A DNA stretch of 64,000 nt from Mesorhabditis belari (GCA_958450365.1 CAUEEP010000889.1:1-64000), one strand, 5' to 3'. Counted from the stretch's first letter, positions 46,901 to 56,335 are shown. Notes: a model not told the origin generated them from the letters alone. Program-made: numbers and translations.

Positions 46901-49900
46901 AGTGTTTTTCTTTCTTTGCCTTGGGTAAAATGATAATAATTACTGTTTTTAGATGCAATCTTGATGGGAAAGCGACGAAGATGCAATGATCTTCATGTGC
47001 TTACACAACAGGCTATCCTTAACGGCAAAAAGCCGGGTCTCAACCAGAGCCATTTAGCGGAACAGTTTACCGTCTCTCAGTCAACCATCTCCAAGTTTCT
47101 ACAACGATCGAAAGGTTCGAAAAGTGATCCAAAAAACACCGAAACTTGGAAGCAAAAAGAAAACTAACCGAGCTGTCAATCGCAAAATCTTGATGACATC
47201 TCGAAATAATCCTCGCTTAACAACCGCTGACATCCTTCGGGAAGTTTCTTGTCTGGATCCAGCCTTTCCCACTCAAAACACTCCAAGTTGCACGCAACAC
47301 AATTTTTGCAAATAAACCGCCCAAGGAGTGAGAATTTCGCAAATGTGGTTTTTTCGCTATGAAACTTTGATACAATTTTACAAACATTGATTATTCTAAG
47401 GTAAATTTTTGCGTAGATTCAGGAAATCGTAGTTTCAGAGCGATTCCAGCACTCTATCATAAAGAAAAATAGATTTGAAAATCAAAAATTTTGAGTATCC
47501 CATCTTGTGTGCGCTGAAATGCGTCAAAAAATACCGTATTTCTAAATATTAATATTACCAGTGTGTAGCCCTTGAAAAGAGCTTTCAGGAAATGTATAAC
47601 ACTAATAGTTTAAACTCAAAGACAAGGGAGTTACAGACGTGCGAAAGTGACGATCTTTTTTCAAATATGATATTTCATTGTCCAGTACTGTGTACAGGTA
47701 AAAAGTAAATGTTTTTTTTTATTCTGGATGTTTATATACTTTTGATGAGGGGAATCGCGTTGACGTCGATGATTCTCGGCTCTAACAAACTTAGGAAAGT
47801 AGGTAATAAAGCGGTTTGATGATTAAAGTTTTCGTTTGATTCATGATTTGTTATACCTTTTGTAAACTTATTTATTTATTTAATTCTTTATTACGTATGC
47901 ACCAGGAGTGTGCGGGATGTGTCGGATCGGACCGGAAATTTCGGGTAAAAAGTCCTGGACAAAAGTTTTAGAGGTTGATTGGATTAACCAATCCTGAGGA
48001 AATCAAGAGACAAAGGGTTCTGAGCGTCGTTCTCTCAGTTTAGATGCTGTCAATGCTTTAAAAGGATGCAGAATTTGTAGAAATAAAGCCATTTTAAGGG
48101 GAAAATTGATCCCAGAAAATTAGGGCATAGCCGCAAAGCAAGCACGCAAAACGGCGAAGCCGGCTCATCACGCGGCCGCGCAAAGAACACATCGCCAGTC
48201 ATTTTTATAGAGATTTCCTTCTTTTCCTTTATGGATGGCACAAAAAGATATTCAGCTGAGAACTTGTACCCGGGGGTTTTTAGGGTCGGCGAGCCGATTG
48301 GAGCCATTCATTTTAATGAGTCTATCTGGATTTAACTGGGCTAAACCTTTAGATGAATTCTGTCAAGATTCTTCATTAAAGGGTAGCTGGATAACGGTAG
48401 CCGGGGCACTCTTTAGAAAACAGTACAGATTTTGTATCCGTGAACAAACCTCAGCAGCTTGTCCCGTGTAAAGCTTGTAGATACAGCACGCTTTGAGGTT
48501 CAGCGCCGCCGCACTATCCGGGTATTGGCGCAAGTAGACTTGGAGGACTTCCTACGAATGTTAGGGTTAGATTTGCAAGTGTTAAAGCTACAGTAATCTT
48601 GAATGAAGCCTTTACCCACCAAAGCCACATCGTAGTAGTCTAACTTGTAGTAGCACAACGCGAGGTAGACGTTGAGCGCGATGAAATTTCTGAGAACTTT
48701 CACGTTTAACATCGATTTCAAATATTCACTTATTATTGCTCAAGATCTTTTTGTAAATATCGACAGCTTGTTGGTAGTGATTGCGGAGGTAATGCAATGA
48801 GGCAAGACAGAGCTGATCTTCGATCGAATCCTGCAAAGGGAGAGCTGGGTTTTCGAGCTTTAGCAATCCAAAAACAATTATACTAACTTTAAACTTCGAA
48901 TTTTAGTACAAGATTCTGGGCTTTAGATAATTTTAATCAAAAAAAAAAGCTTTTAGTGTGACGAGTTGGCACTTTCACTTTAGAAACGAATTGTAAGCCT
49001 TGTTTATTTATTGATCTCTGCAGTACACTTACTGCGGGGATCTCTGGCTGAGTTCCCCCAGATTTGTAAGAAAGCTCAAGTAAGACAAGTCAACCAGGTC
49101 TAGGCGTTGTCACGCTTGGCGCGGACTTGTTGTGATACCAGAATCGACGGATAGACATAGAATCTCGGTCTAGTAGTAAGCCACTATCTCCCACCTTCAA
49201 CTGTGCATGGTGTTGCAACAATCGTTTCTCGTCGGCCAATTTGTGCGCCACATAGAACAGCAATCGATTCTGTAGGGCACTCCTTTCAGCTAGAATTGAC
49301 TTCGTTAGAAAACCGCTATCCTTGGGTGGAGGGGTGGGCGGAATGGAACAAAAGAGAACATGCAAAACGGTGGTGGTGCTGGGGAGGGATTCGTTTAATG
49401 TGTTAGTGGAATAGAATTGAGCATGTCATGCATGTCATGACATTTCATGACATGCATGACGTGTACTTTTCAGATCATTTGATCAGCTGATCCAAGCTGG
49501 TCCATGTTGGCTTCAGATCATTTGATCAGCTGATCCAAGCTGGTCCATGTTGGCTTCAGATCATTTCATCAGCTGATCCAAATGATTTTTTCTTATCAAA
49601 TTTCAAACTCAAATAAACAAAACAAAAAATTGAAACAAAAAAAAGAATACTTTAATTAGCTGTGCGTGACACTTGAAATCACATTTCTTACTGTAAACTA
49701 AACAAAACACATTAAAAAAACAAGCAACTCAATGTGACTCTCAAAAAACCAATGCATGCATATTAAATCTTAAGCCTAAGGTTCGTGATTTAAAATTCGA
49801 ATCACCTAAATGAATATCTTTTGGATTCAAATGAAAACACAAAACTCCAAAAAGAAAACCTTTATCAGCTGCATCCCTCGCCTCGACGTACATTCCCAAA

Positions 49901-51725
49901 AAGAAGAAACAACAGCCAGCATAAGTATGAACTTCACGAGGGCAATTCTCTTGTGAAAGCATCCATTCGTAGAGCTGAATTCGGGAATTTCATGAAACTA
50001 GGCTATGAAGTAAGAAAATTATTACTGTAGTTGTTCTTCTGGGTTGAATTTATCACAATGTCTACTCCTTGTTCAGGTTCATCTTGGGAAAAGTGATTTA
50101 TACAATGAAAAAGAAACTATCTAATACTCCTTAGAAATTTAGTCATTTTGCCTAGGTGTTTATGCATTTATCTAATAAAACTGATGTTAGATTCGATTGA
50201 TTCGAGGTCTCTGATATCATAGAAATTGGATTGCTTAGAGGTCTCTGATATCATAGAAATTAGACTGATTAGAGGTCTCTGATATCATAGAAATTGGATT
50301 GCTTAGAGGTCTCTGATATCAAAGAAATTAGACTGATTAGAGGTCTCTGATATCAAAGAAATTGGACTGATTAGAGGTCTCTGATATTATAGAAATTGGA
50401 CTCATTAGAGGTCACTAATATCAAAGAAATTAGACTGATTCTAGGTCTCTGATATCAAAGAAATTGGACTGATTAGAGGTCTCTGATATCATAGAAATTG
50501 GAATCATAGAAATTAATCATCCATCAAAAACAGGAAAGAAAGAACAAAATAACATACAAATTATTGAATTTATTTACTTTTATTTGCTTTTTTAGATTAC
50601 CTTCAACGCTTTTTTATAGTCTCCAGAGCGAAACAGGCAATGCCCCGTCCAGAGATCCGTTGCCCCATCACGTTCCCCGTTTTTCTCTTTGAACTGAAAT
50701 CATGTCTACATTGTGTACAATAAAAGCTACATTTAACTCATACGAATAATTTGGTACAAAACAAATACACAATCCTAAGTCCTAAATGTAAAAAAAATCA
50801 AAAACCTTCCAGCGGGATTGAACCCTTGGCCTCTCGACTAAGGGACAAAGCTCGTAGCCAGTCGGCCATGATTGATGCGGGTCCGTGGGAATTTTTATCA
50901 AACTTAAATCCTAAAACGTGCCCCCTTTTCTCTTTTTAGCGTAATATTGTCTCTATTTTTATTGAATCGATTCACTTGATTGTGAATCGATTGAAATAGC
51001 TCATCAAAGGGTTCATCAAAGTTTCACAATCGTTTCTTTTGTATTACGGTACACTATGGCACGCTGTAGAATGCATTAAATCTTTAATTAAAATAAAATA
51101 CTCAAGTTTTACTTTAAAAACGATTTTCTCGAACCTCCAAAATGGCCAATGCTCCCTGGTAGTCGCGGATCGAGAGAAACTCGTCGAGTTCCGGTACCTG
51201 TAAATAGAAAAAGTGAAAGAAATTTCAACAATTTGATAAATAAATTGATTTCAAATCGATTACAAATCGATTTTAAATTTTTGAAATCTATTCTAGATTT
51301 GCATATTAGATTAGGTTGTTAAAAACTATTTGAAATCTAGTCGTTTATCAAAAAATTAGGGAACAATTTATGGGTTAATTTTTAAGAAATCACTGTGCAA
51401 ACTTTTTCCAAGAACTTTCTCCCAACCAAATAGATTAAAAAAAAACAAAATAGCGAAACCCCAGCTTTTTCCATGAAAGCTTTAGGGTTAAATTCTTCTG
51501 ATAACCTAAAAAAACTCAATTTTTTAAATGTTTAAAAGCTATAATTATTATTTAATTGAAATAAATAGAATATATTAAGGATTTCGCTGATTTCGCTGAT
51601 TTTTCGCACTTTTTTTCTCCGATCTCGATCCTCCTTTCTACGAATGGCATTTCCTGGTTTAAGACGAGATAAAATCTAAAAAAGAAACATGAAAATCTTA
51701 TTTTAAATCTTTAAAAACTTACCAT
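37926..51725 (-). CDS. dyf-13: Intraflagellar transport protein IFT56/TTC26
   Basis: Twenty exons (minus order): 51725-51723, 51675-51610, 51197-51135, 50693-50601, 49974-49860, 49289-49195, 48830-48730, 48689-48620, 48551-48450, 42744-42643, 42423-42354, 42201-42092, 41875-41812, 40214-40126, 39684-39634, 39552-39453, 39211-39105, 39039-38906, 38560-38509, 37985-37926; 1647 nt, 548 residues, close to the usual length. Family landmarks run in order: [123 protein letters not shown] and VIRRWAREN. The protein is a TPR subunit of IFT-B needed to build cilia and load cargo. An X-box lies 71 bp before the ATG. The first coding exon is only ATG. The intron after 40126 has a GC donor. The 5.7-kb intron 48449-42745 holds a nested gene. 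Confidence 0.95.
38079..38150 (+). pseudogene. tRNA-like sequence in dyf-13 intron
   Basis: ACACAGTCGGGAGCGCG plus CTGGGTTCGACCCCGG. It shares CAGTCGGGAGCGCG with the relic at 36004, but the T-loop is one base short and the acceptor is unpaired. Confidence 0.45.
38260..38440. repeat. ACAGACAGACAA microsatellite
   Basis: Mixed CAGA/CAAA/TAGA tetramers in the last dyf-13 intron. Confidence 0.95.
39921..40000 (+). pseudogene. tRNA-like sequence in dyf-13 intron
   Basis: TAGTCTAGTGGATAACGG and GGGTTCGATCCC with a GGTCT/AGACC stem, but an oversized anticodon loop and unpaired acceptor. Confidence 0.45.
40564..41310. mobile_element. 747-bp element with 243-bp inverted ends
   Basis: Arms 40564-40806 and about 41068-41310 are near-perfect inverses, starting GGGGGGGTATTAATCGCGG. 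TTTAAA flanks both sides (target duplication or arm extension). The 260-bp centre has a short acidic ORF (to about 40957) with no recognised domain. It lies in the large dyf-13 intron region. Confidence 0.88.
41321..41574. mobile_element. Palindromic MITE family C, copy 1
   Basis: Ends GGGGTAGGCTAGTTTCCGC/GCGGAAACTAGCCTACCCC enclose ATAACTTTCTTCTAATTGAG and its inverse. Related copies are at 43439-43615 and 55010-55240. Confidence 0.85.
41575..41740. repeat. 9-bp TCTTTTAAA repeat
   Basis: Degenerate tandem units. Matching TTTAAATC text also flanks the left side of the 40564 element. Confidence 0.85.
42920..43435. repeat. Two dispersed units, GAGCGCGCACTTTAGAGCC
   Basis: 42920-43060 and 43300-43435 share the unit that is tandem at 23105-23265. 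An inverse partial is at about 43640-43760. Confidence 0.75.
43439..43615. mobile_element. Palindromic MITE family C, copy 2
   Basis: Contains ATAACTTTCTTCTAAGTCGG and the inverse AATTAGAAGAAAGTTATGA around a short centre. Confidence 0.75.
44043..44438. mobile_element. Palindromic MITE family D, copy 1
   Basis: Long palindrome; arms include GGACAAATGCGACC, AAGGCCTTAGGAAAGG and ATCAGACCTCGCTGACACGT. Second copy at 54521-54876. Confidence 0.85.
44638..44639 (+). promoter_or_regulatory. Probable SL trans-splice acceptor of the F-box gene
   Basis: ACTTGCAG ends 8 nt before the ATG at 44648, and no donor pairs with it in frame upstream. Confidence 0.5.
44648..45736 (+). CDS. F-box protein, nested in dyf-13 intron
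   Basis: Single exon of 362 residues. The first 40 residues are highly charged ([17 protein letters not shown]), then an F-box: [16 protein letters not shown] followed by [15 protein letters not shown]. The rest has repeated Leu/Phe segments resembling a divergent LRR-like substrate domain. F-box proteins connect substrates to SCF ubiquitin ligases through SKP1; the substrate here is unknown. An in-frame ATG at 44570 would add a hydrophobic stretch, but a TTGCAG acceptor 8 nt before 44648 makes the later start likelier. The reading frame contains a short internal duplication (GTTCAACTGTT, about 45351-45385). AATAAA lies near 45871. It is on the opposite strand to its host gene and flanked by transposons. 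Confidence 0.85.
   Translation: MPEKRGRKQKLEKEKEQVEENDVQGSASIVDLPIEAVEAITRYLRAKAIWKLMKTNRRFYGMYMRDQSILFGKHVRKIQVWHYNKTFKARSSLDWKEGYVNIAEHFHFIKKIRSCDTLRFTIRDYCNFDPLIEREVKKEDVEPVANFLSQLRSIDRFHFNLYGEKFYTNVFTSFFPLVNKFAKLNLCLQNLSPDTKAHLTRFIEISFKECKKVTFSFENLDEWRFYQRAFSQTRVQLFNLSSTVELFNFRPKHLLDELFEQIAKYGIPSQHPEAAICMGIWKRKGNVVNLLSRLQGVQRVVRKRHREICNNLFADSEVLWLRRVVFDVREAVSFKQIGPEKDVIYVVDKKMNKLFIKNVPHR
46499..47690. mobile_element. Tc1-like element with about 415-bp inverted ends
   Basis: Left arm 46499-46914 and right arm about 47279-47690 are inverse near-copies (GACAATGAAATATCATATTT / AAATATGATATTTCATTGTC; GGCGGTTTATTTGC / GCAAATAAACCGCC). The right tip reads CCAGTACTGTGTA; the left tip seems shortened. 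The centre carries only a transposase N-terminal fragment. Long arms recall Tc3. Confidence 0.88.
46961..47315 (+). pseudogene. Tc1-like transposase DNA-binding fragment, frame-broken
   Basis: The first frame gives [18 protein letters not shown] and [20 protein letters not shown], a helix-turn-helix. The second frame (from about 47124) continues with [20 protein letters not shown], the second half of the bipartite domain. The frames are offset around 47110-47130. The DDE catalytic part is absent: the frame runs into the inverted repeat and stops. Confidence 0.8.
47691..48449. other. Remainder of large dyf-13 intron
   Basis: No exon of dyf-13 is needed here, and none is seen. AT-rich with a GC-richer patch at 48120-48190. 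Confidence 0.4.
50190..50500. repeat. 34-36 bp minisatellite GAGGTCTCTGATATCATAG
   Basis: About nine copies with ATAG/AAAG variants, in a dyf-13 intron. Confidence 0.95.
50806..50880 (-). pseudogene. tRNA-like sequence in dyf-13 intron
   Basis: TGGCCGACTGGCTACGAGC and GGGTTCAATCCC on the minus strand, with a V-arm-like GTCGAGAGGCC. Stems are incomplete. Confidence 0.45.
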
Positions 51726-51795
51726 ATTTAAATAAATATAAGAATTCAAAAATGAATTTGACAATGAGAAATTTCTAAAAGAAAACAGTTGACAG

Positions 51796-51809
51796 GTTGC
51801 TATGGGAAC
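51796..51809 (-). promoter_or_regulatory. X-box (RFX/DAF-19 site) of dyf-13
   Basis: The minus strand reads GTTCCCATAGCAAC, matching every position of the X-box consensus RYYNYYWTRRNRAC, with the imperfect palindrome intact. It lies 71 bp upstream of the ATG at 51725, in the range usual for nematode ciliary genes. Confidence 0.85.
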
Positions 51810-51922
51810 GCGCGATTTGTGGGAAATGGAGTGCATGGCCTAGAAATTGAAAAATAACAAATCAATGCAAAAGAAAAACCTTATCTATAACTTTAGCTAG
51901 AAATTTACCTTATATTTTTTAC

Positions 51923-52400
51923 TTTTTATTGATTTTCGTCGAAGAAGTCGGCGATGCGCTACTGGCTAAGAGCTTAGACTTAGGCTTAGGCTTAGGCTTA
52001 GGCTGAGGTTAGGCTTAGGCTTAGGCTTAGGCTCAGGCTTAGGCTCAGGCTTAGGCTGAGGCTTAGGCTGAGGCTTAGGCTTAGGCTGAGGTTTAGGCTT
52101 AGGCTGAGGTTTAGGCTTAGGCTGAGGCTTAGGCTGAGGCTTGGGTTTAGGCTTAGTGCGAAGGCTTAGGCTTAGGCTGAGGCTGAGGCTTAGTGCGAAG
52201 GCTAGCTGCTAGCGCCTCGCACTAAGTCTATTTAGGTTTGGGCTGAACCCCCATTTTCCTGGCCAATTGATCTAGACAAATCATTTTAACTTTAACTTTA
52301 AAAGCTTACAATTACCGTAACTCTCATGTAGCTTTTCGACTAACGCCAAATCACCGTGTTTTTCTTGTTCATCCGCAAGAGAATGCAGCAGCTTATCACT
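51923..52400 (-). CDS. Two terminal exons of an unidentified gene
   Basis: An exon from about 52396 (after CTTTATAG) to about 52317 (donor GTAATT) reads [20 protein letters not shown] then EKLHESY. It joins in phase to about 51968-51923, which ends SSTKINKK and overlaps AATAAA. The first exon faintly recalls the EE..HGD...SY stretch of GT31 glycosyltransferases; this is a weak impression. The intron holds the TTAGGC minisatellite. The upstream start was not found. Confidence 0.35.
51965..52205. repeat. 6-bp TTAGGC / GAGGCT repeat
   Basis: TTAGGC, the nematode telomere hexamer, in imperfect tandem with GAGGCT/CAGGCT variants. It is internal here and probably an independent expansion. Confidence 0.85.
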
Positions 52401-52418
52401 ATAAAGAATTTTAAACAA

Positions 52419-52691
52419 TCAAACCCATATTAAATCATTTATTCCAATCGGAAACACATCTGCTAGTAGGGCCAATGGACGGAGGGGGTCAACGTTCAAA
52501 ATTGGTCGATGATCGCCACACTCTGCGTCGGATGAGCGCATCAGGTCGATCAAAAGCTCAGATGATGACACCTCACTAAACTCCTTCAGCACATTACTAG
52601 AATAACACTCATTTGTGAAAAGATTTAAGCGCTTATCCCGTCTCAATTTGAACGTCAACTTGTCGAGACTTCGCGAGTATCCTTTTCTGTT
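52419..52691 (-). CDS. Possible exon, unknown
   Basis: After a TACTACAG acceptor the minus strand is open for 90 codons, with coding-like composition (SLDKLTFKLRRDKRLNLF, SSELLIDLMRSSDAE), and ends ...GINDLIWV. It could belong to the gene whose last exons follow, but I cannot join them in phase. Confidence 0.35.
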   Translation of the reverse strand, partial: NRKGYSRSLDKLTFKLRRDKRLNLFTNECYSSNVLKEFSEVSSSELLIDLMRSSDAECGDHRPILNVDPLRPLALLADVFPIGINDLIWV

Positions 52692-53096
52692 CTGTAGTAT
52701 CAGGCAGAAACCGTTAAATTTCAAATCTTGAGTTGTGAGCAAATAAGAATTAAACAACAAAATTTATTTTAGCACGAACAGAGAATTTGAAAAACATTGA
52801 TCTTGAAAAACATTGATCCTTATCTTGATGAAATGAAGACGGGCAACTAAAAATGAAACATTTGATTGATTGTCGTGATAGAAGTTGCAATTTAGATTAT
52901 CTAATCTCAAAATTTCACTAACTCTTAATACAAATCTTATCTTAAAAAACTCAAACGATTTATTTACAATTTACGATCATGCATATTTCTATTACCTTTC
53001 TATCAATAACCCAAAAAGGGTTGTAGGAAAGAATAGGATAATAATGAAAGTCAATTATACAATGATAACTAGCTGTTACAATCAAAAAAACTAACC

Positions 53097-53492
53097 TTAA
53101 TAGGGGGCATAACCTACACGCTTAAGGGCGCTCGTCACTGGACTAACAAGATCAGCATCCTCAATTTCGATGTACAAGTCCACATCACAAACGTCGTCAT
53201 ATTGCTGCGCGGCTTGACGCTTTCCCTTAAAATTAGAGAAATTAAAACTAATTGCAGTTAGATTAAAGTCCAATTGAAATGTGATAAAAATAACCTGAAG
53301 GATTACGCCTGGAATAAAGATGGCGGCAGTTTTGTCTTTAGACAATTTGGGACATTTGTTCTGCCTTGTTGTGTAACGCCGTGGTGCATTTTGAGTGAAG
53401 CGTAGGGTCTTGCCGTCCACAGCAATCTCGATATATCCTTGAGTCACATCCACTCGAGTGTAGTCCACAAGAACGCTGTACATTGGATTCAT
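53097..53492 (-). CDS. Unknown small protein (108 aa), downstream of 53670-54295
   Basis: Exons 53492-53295 and 53225-53097. It starts MNPMYSVLVDYTRVD and ends KRVGYAPY. The C-terminal part VCDVDLYIEIEDADL has a close relative in frame +1 of 55387-55545 (EVDLYLELRDSTL...KGY). No domain or signal peptide recognised. TTTTCAG lies 7 nt before the ATG, suggesting trans-splicing. The distance to the stop of the upstream gene on the same strand is about 180 nt, with an AATAAA between, as in nematode operons. Confidence 0.7.
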   Translation of the reverse strand: MNPMYSVLVDYTRVDVTQGYIEIAVDGKTLRFTQNAPRRYTTRQNKCPKLSKDKTAAIFIPGVILQVIFITFQLDFNLTAISFNFSNFKGKRQAAQQYDDVCDVDLYIEIEDADLVSPVTSALKRVGYAPY

Positions 53493-53499
53493 CGTGAGG

Positions 53500-53501
53500 C
53501 T
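53500..53501 (-). promoter_or_regulatory. Probable trans-splice acceptor, downstream operon gene
   Basis: CATTTTCAG ends 7 nt before the ATG at 53492. Confidence 0.5.
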
Positions 53502-53669
53502 GAAAATGATTTTTATTCTACATAGTCACATAAGAAAAGAAGCTAAAAGGATTCCGATAAAATGAATTAAAATACATGCAATCAAATTGATATAGAGAAA
53601 TTCATGGAAACCTTTATTCAACGTAACTTAAATATAACCAACATTTGTTCATCCGACTTCTCATGGCCA

Positions 53670-54295
53670 TCAATTCCCCTCCACATCGAAATCGTTTTCA
53701 TCCTCGAAGTCCTCATCCTCATCAACTTCCGAGTCGTCACGAGGTAGAACCAACTAAAATTAATCAATTGATGAGTTGTTATCGTTGATTCTTGTAATAG
53801 TTAAGTCAAAGATTCCGATAGCGAATTGGATAATAGCTATAACAATATAAATCAACCTTCGTAAGGATCAAAACGCGTAAAAAATCACCTGTTGGTAATG
53901 CGCAAGATTTCCGATTTTGGTTACAAAATCGGCAAACTTCATGACATCGGTAAATTCGACGCATAGGGCCACAGAAGGAAGGTCAAACCAAGAGTCGCCA
54001 CCATTAGCCTAAAGACAAATAGATCAATAACATCTAACCAATCTCTCCCTATCAGGTTTCACAGGGTTGATTTTATAAAAATTTAATCGAGTCTGAAATG
54101 AAAATGATCAACCTGTAATAACATTTCAGCCATTGTAATCTGGGTCCCTCCAATTGTTTTCACCGAAAATTTGCGAAGGTCGCGATTATCGGGGAAAACA
54201 AAACGAAAAAGCTTGGCTCTATGACCCAGCTCCAGATAGTTTGGCGTCACTTCAAGCGAATCGAAGTCTTCGAAGAAACAGAGTTGAGTTGCCAT
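53670..54295 (-). CDS. Unknown acidic-tailed protein (128 aa)
   Basis: Exons 54295-54113, 54008-53889, 53753-53670, all in phase 0. It starts MATQLCFFEDFDSLEVTP, has SWFDLPSVALCVEFTDVMKF in the middle and ends in an Asp/Glu-rich tail (DEDEDFEDENDFD). No family recognised. TATTTTAG lies 10 nt before the ATG. The acidic tail suggests a nuclear or chaperone-like role, but this is inference only. Confidence 0.7.
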
Positions 54296-54520
54296 GTTGC
54301 GCCAACTAAAATAGGATATTAGAATGAGAAATCAAGATACTGAAAAAGAATCCACGAAAAGCCCGAACAAAAACATCATAAAGCAGATGAGTAAAATGCA
54401 TTAGCAGCTTAAAAGAATTTAGTAGCATAATGAGGCCCTTCAATTAGAGACACTAAAACAATAATGGACAATCTGCCTAAACATAACCATCCACAAAACC
54501 AAAAAATGTTTAAAACTACT

Positions 54521-54876
54521 GGGGGTGGGACAAATGCTACCTTTTTTGCGCACCTTTTTTTTGCTGGAAAAGGCCTTAGGCAAGGCCGTAGAGCTTCGAA
54601 AATATTTCCATATAAGGGAATCGTATGCGTAGATTCCGAATTTCGACAAATCAGACCTCGCTGACACGTCAAATTTGGGCTAAAGGGTAAAAACTGCGGA
54701 AAAGCGTTAAGTTGCGTAGTTTTTGCCTTTTAGCCCAAATTTGAAGTGTCAGCGAGGTCTGATTTGTCGAAATTCGGAATCTACGCATACGATTTCCTTC
54801 CGTGAAAACATTTTCGAAGCTCTACGACCTTTCCTAAGGCCTTTTCCAGCAAAAAAAAAGGTCGCACCCACCCCCA
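54521..54876. mobile_element. Palindromic MITE family D, copy 2
   Basis: GGGGGTGGGACAAATGC at the left and GGTCGCACCCACCCCC at the right, with the same arms as 44043-44438. A family B end follows at 54891. Confidence 0.85.
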
Positions 54877-55009
54877 AACTACTACCGTAAATACTGTAAT
54901 TGGATCCCACCCCTCTAATAGTACCCCACCTAACGCGTAATTACAAACAACGCTTTTAAAGCGGAAAATTTTCATGTATTTTCAGAAATCGTTTGTTTTT
55001 TAATTTTAT

Positions 55010-55240
55010 CCCATAAATTTGGAGTGGCTACTTTGCGCCAAATTTGGAGTGGCTACTTTTGCGTCAAATTTTTTGCCCAGCTCGCCATAGCTTTCTTCTA
55101 AGTGGGCCAATCTTTATGCTTGTAGATTGTAGATCTCAAAAAGTGTAACAAAGTAACATCAAAATCATAAAGATTGGCCCACTTAGAAGAAAGCTATGGA
55201 GAGTTGCGCAAAGAATTTGGCGCAGAGTAGCCACCCCTCC
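55010..55240. mobile_element. Palindromic MITE family C, copy 3
   Basis: GGAGTGGCTACTTTGCGCC at the left and GGCGCAGAGTAGCCACCCC at the right, around ATAGCTTTCTTCTAAGTGGG and its inverse. Confidence 0.8.
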
Positions 55241-55274
55241 CCCCTTTTACTTTATTATTTTTATTTTTTCAGAT

Positions 55275-55545
55275 ATGGATCTCGACGGGAAATCGCTTGA
55301 TGGATTTGAGGAATATCGGGCTCGTTGCAAAAACGAAGAACACAGGGAATCCTTCAAAGAACCGCGTGATGAACGAGCCGAACTAGATGCCAATGGGAGC
55401 TCGGTCAACGCTGAAGTTGAAGGATCTTCAAGTGAATCGGAACGACGTAGATCGCGAAGTGGATTTGTATTTGGAGCTTCGCGACTCAACTCTATCAACG
55501 GAATTCATTAAGTATCTCCAGGATAAAGGATATCAACAAATTTAA
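55275..55545 (+). CDS. Unknown gene with two overlapping coding-like frames
   Basis: Frame 1, 55275-55511, encodes 78 residues from MDLDGKSLDGFEEYRARC to SGFVFGASRL; a TTTTTTCAG acceptor is 2 nt before its ATG. Frame +1, 55387-55545, encodes 52 residues from MPMGARSTLKLKD to KGYQQI, and its EVDLYLELRDSTL matches the end of the 53097-53492 protein. The most economical reading is one gene whose frame has slipped by one base between about 55390 and 55440, with frame +1 as the true C-terminus. I cannot tell mutation, sequence error or real frameshifting apart. Confidence 0.55.
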
Positions 55546-56335
55546 AATGTCTGTGATATTTATGATTACGTTTCGATTATGATTATATTTCTTTTTTTAA
55601 TAATAAATTGTTGAAGGTATAGAAGTATTTAAAGTAGAAGCGTCCTTGACAATCGTTTATAATACTTTCATTATGTGAAGAATGAACTGGGCCGACTGGC
55701 TAATGGCATCTTTATTAAATTTCTAGTCTCGACTTACCTAACTTGATTGTGTTTTTTTACTGCTACTCAAACATAAAATAAGTAAGTGATCGGGGAATCA
55801 AAAATGTTTTGAGGGATTAAATAAAGTTAATTTGAATTAAATAAGGAAAAAAAAAGTTGAATGCAGTGTTGCGATTGCGTTCGTTTTTGAAACATTGTAC
55901 AAAAAATTACAGTTGTTGCAGTCTAATTTAAGTTGATTATGTATTGTTCAATTTTGTTGTTTTTGCATCTTTGGTTGTTTGTTCTAAAAATAAACTTGTT
56001 TCCAATCCACAACCGATAAAAAAAATTCTGAAAACTTCTGTAAAACATAAAACAACAACTGAGTCTAAATCGGACATAACATATATATATACAATCTGTC
56101 GAAAAATTATAGACACACCCTGTTTTTTTGCTAGTTTAGAGTCGGATATAAGTTTATGAAGGTGAGTTGATGTCAATCAATACACCAAATCTTTTAAAAG
56201 CACTTTAGTTTTTGATAAAGGCTAACGAAGGTGCAACAATTGTGTAAGTGACTTACTATTAGTTCCTTTATTAGAGGAAATACCCCTTTCAATAATTATG
56301 TTTGATAAGTTTGGCCAATTAGCATTAAAAGTTGG
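55546..56335. other. Intergenic spacer
   Basis: AT-rich. A solo end of the 26900 element (CTAAATCGGACATAACATA) is at 56063-56090. No gene supported. Confidence 0.45.

Noticed and set aside
50190..50500. CRISPR-like direct repeats
   Set aside because: Units are contiguous with no unique spacers, and the DNA is eukaryotic.
51965..52205. Telomeric tract (TTAGGC)
   Set aside because: Imperfect, internal, mixed with GAGGCT units, and inside a probable intron.
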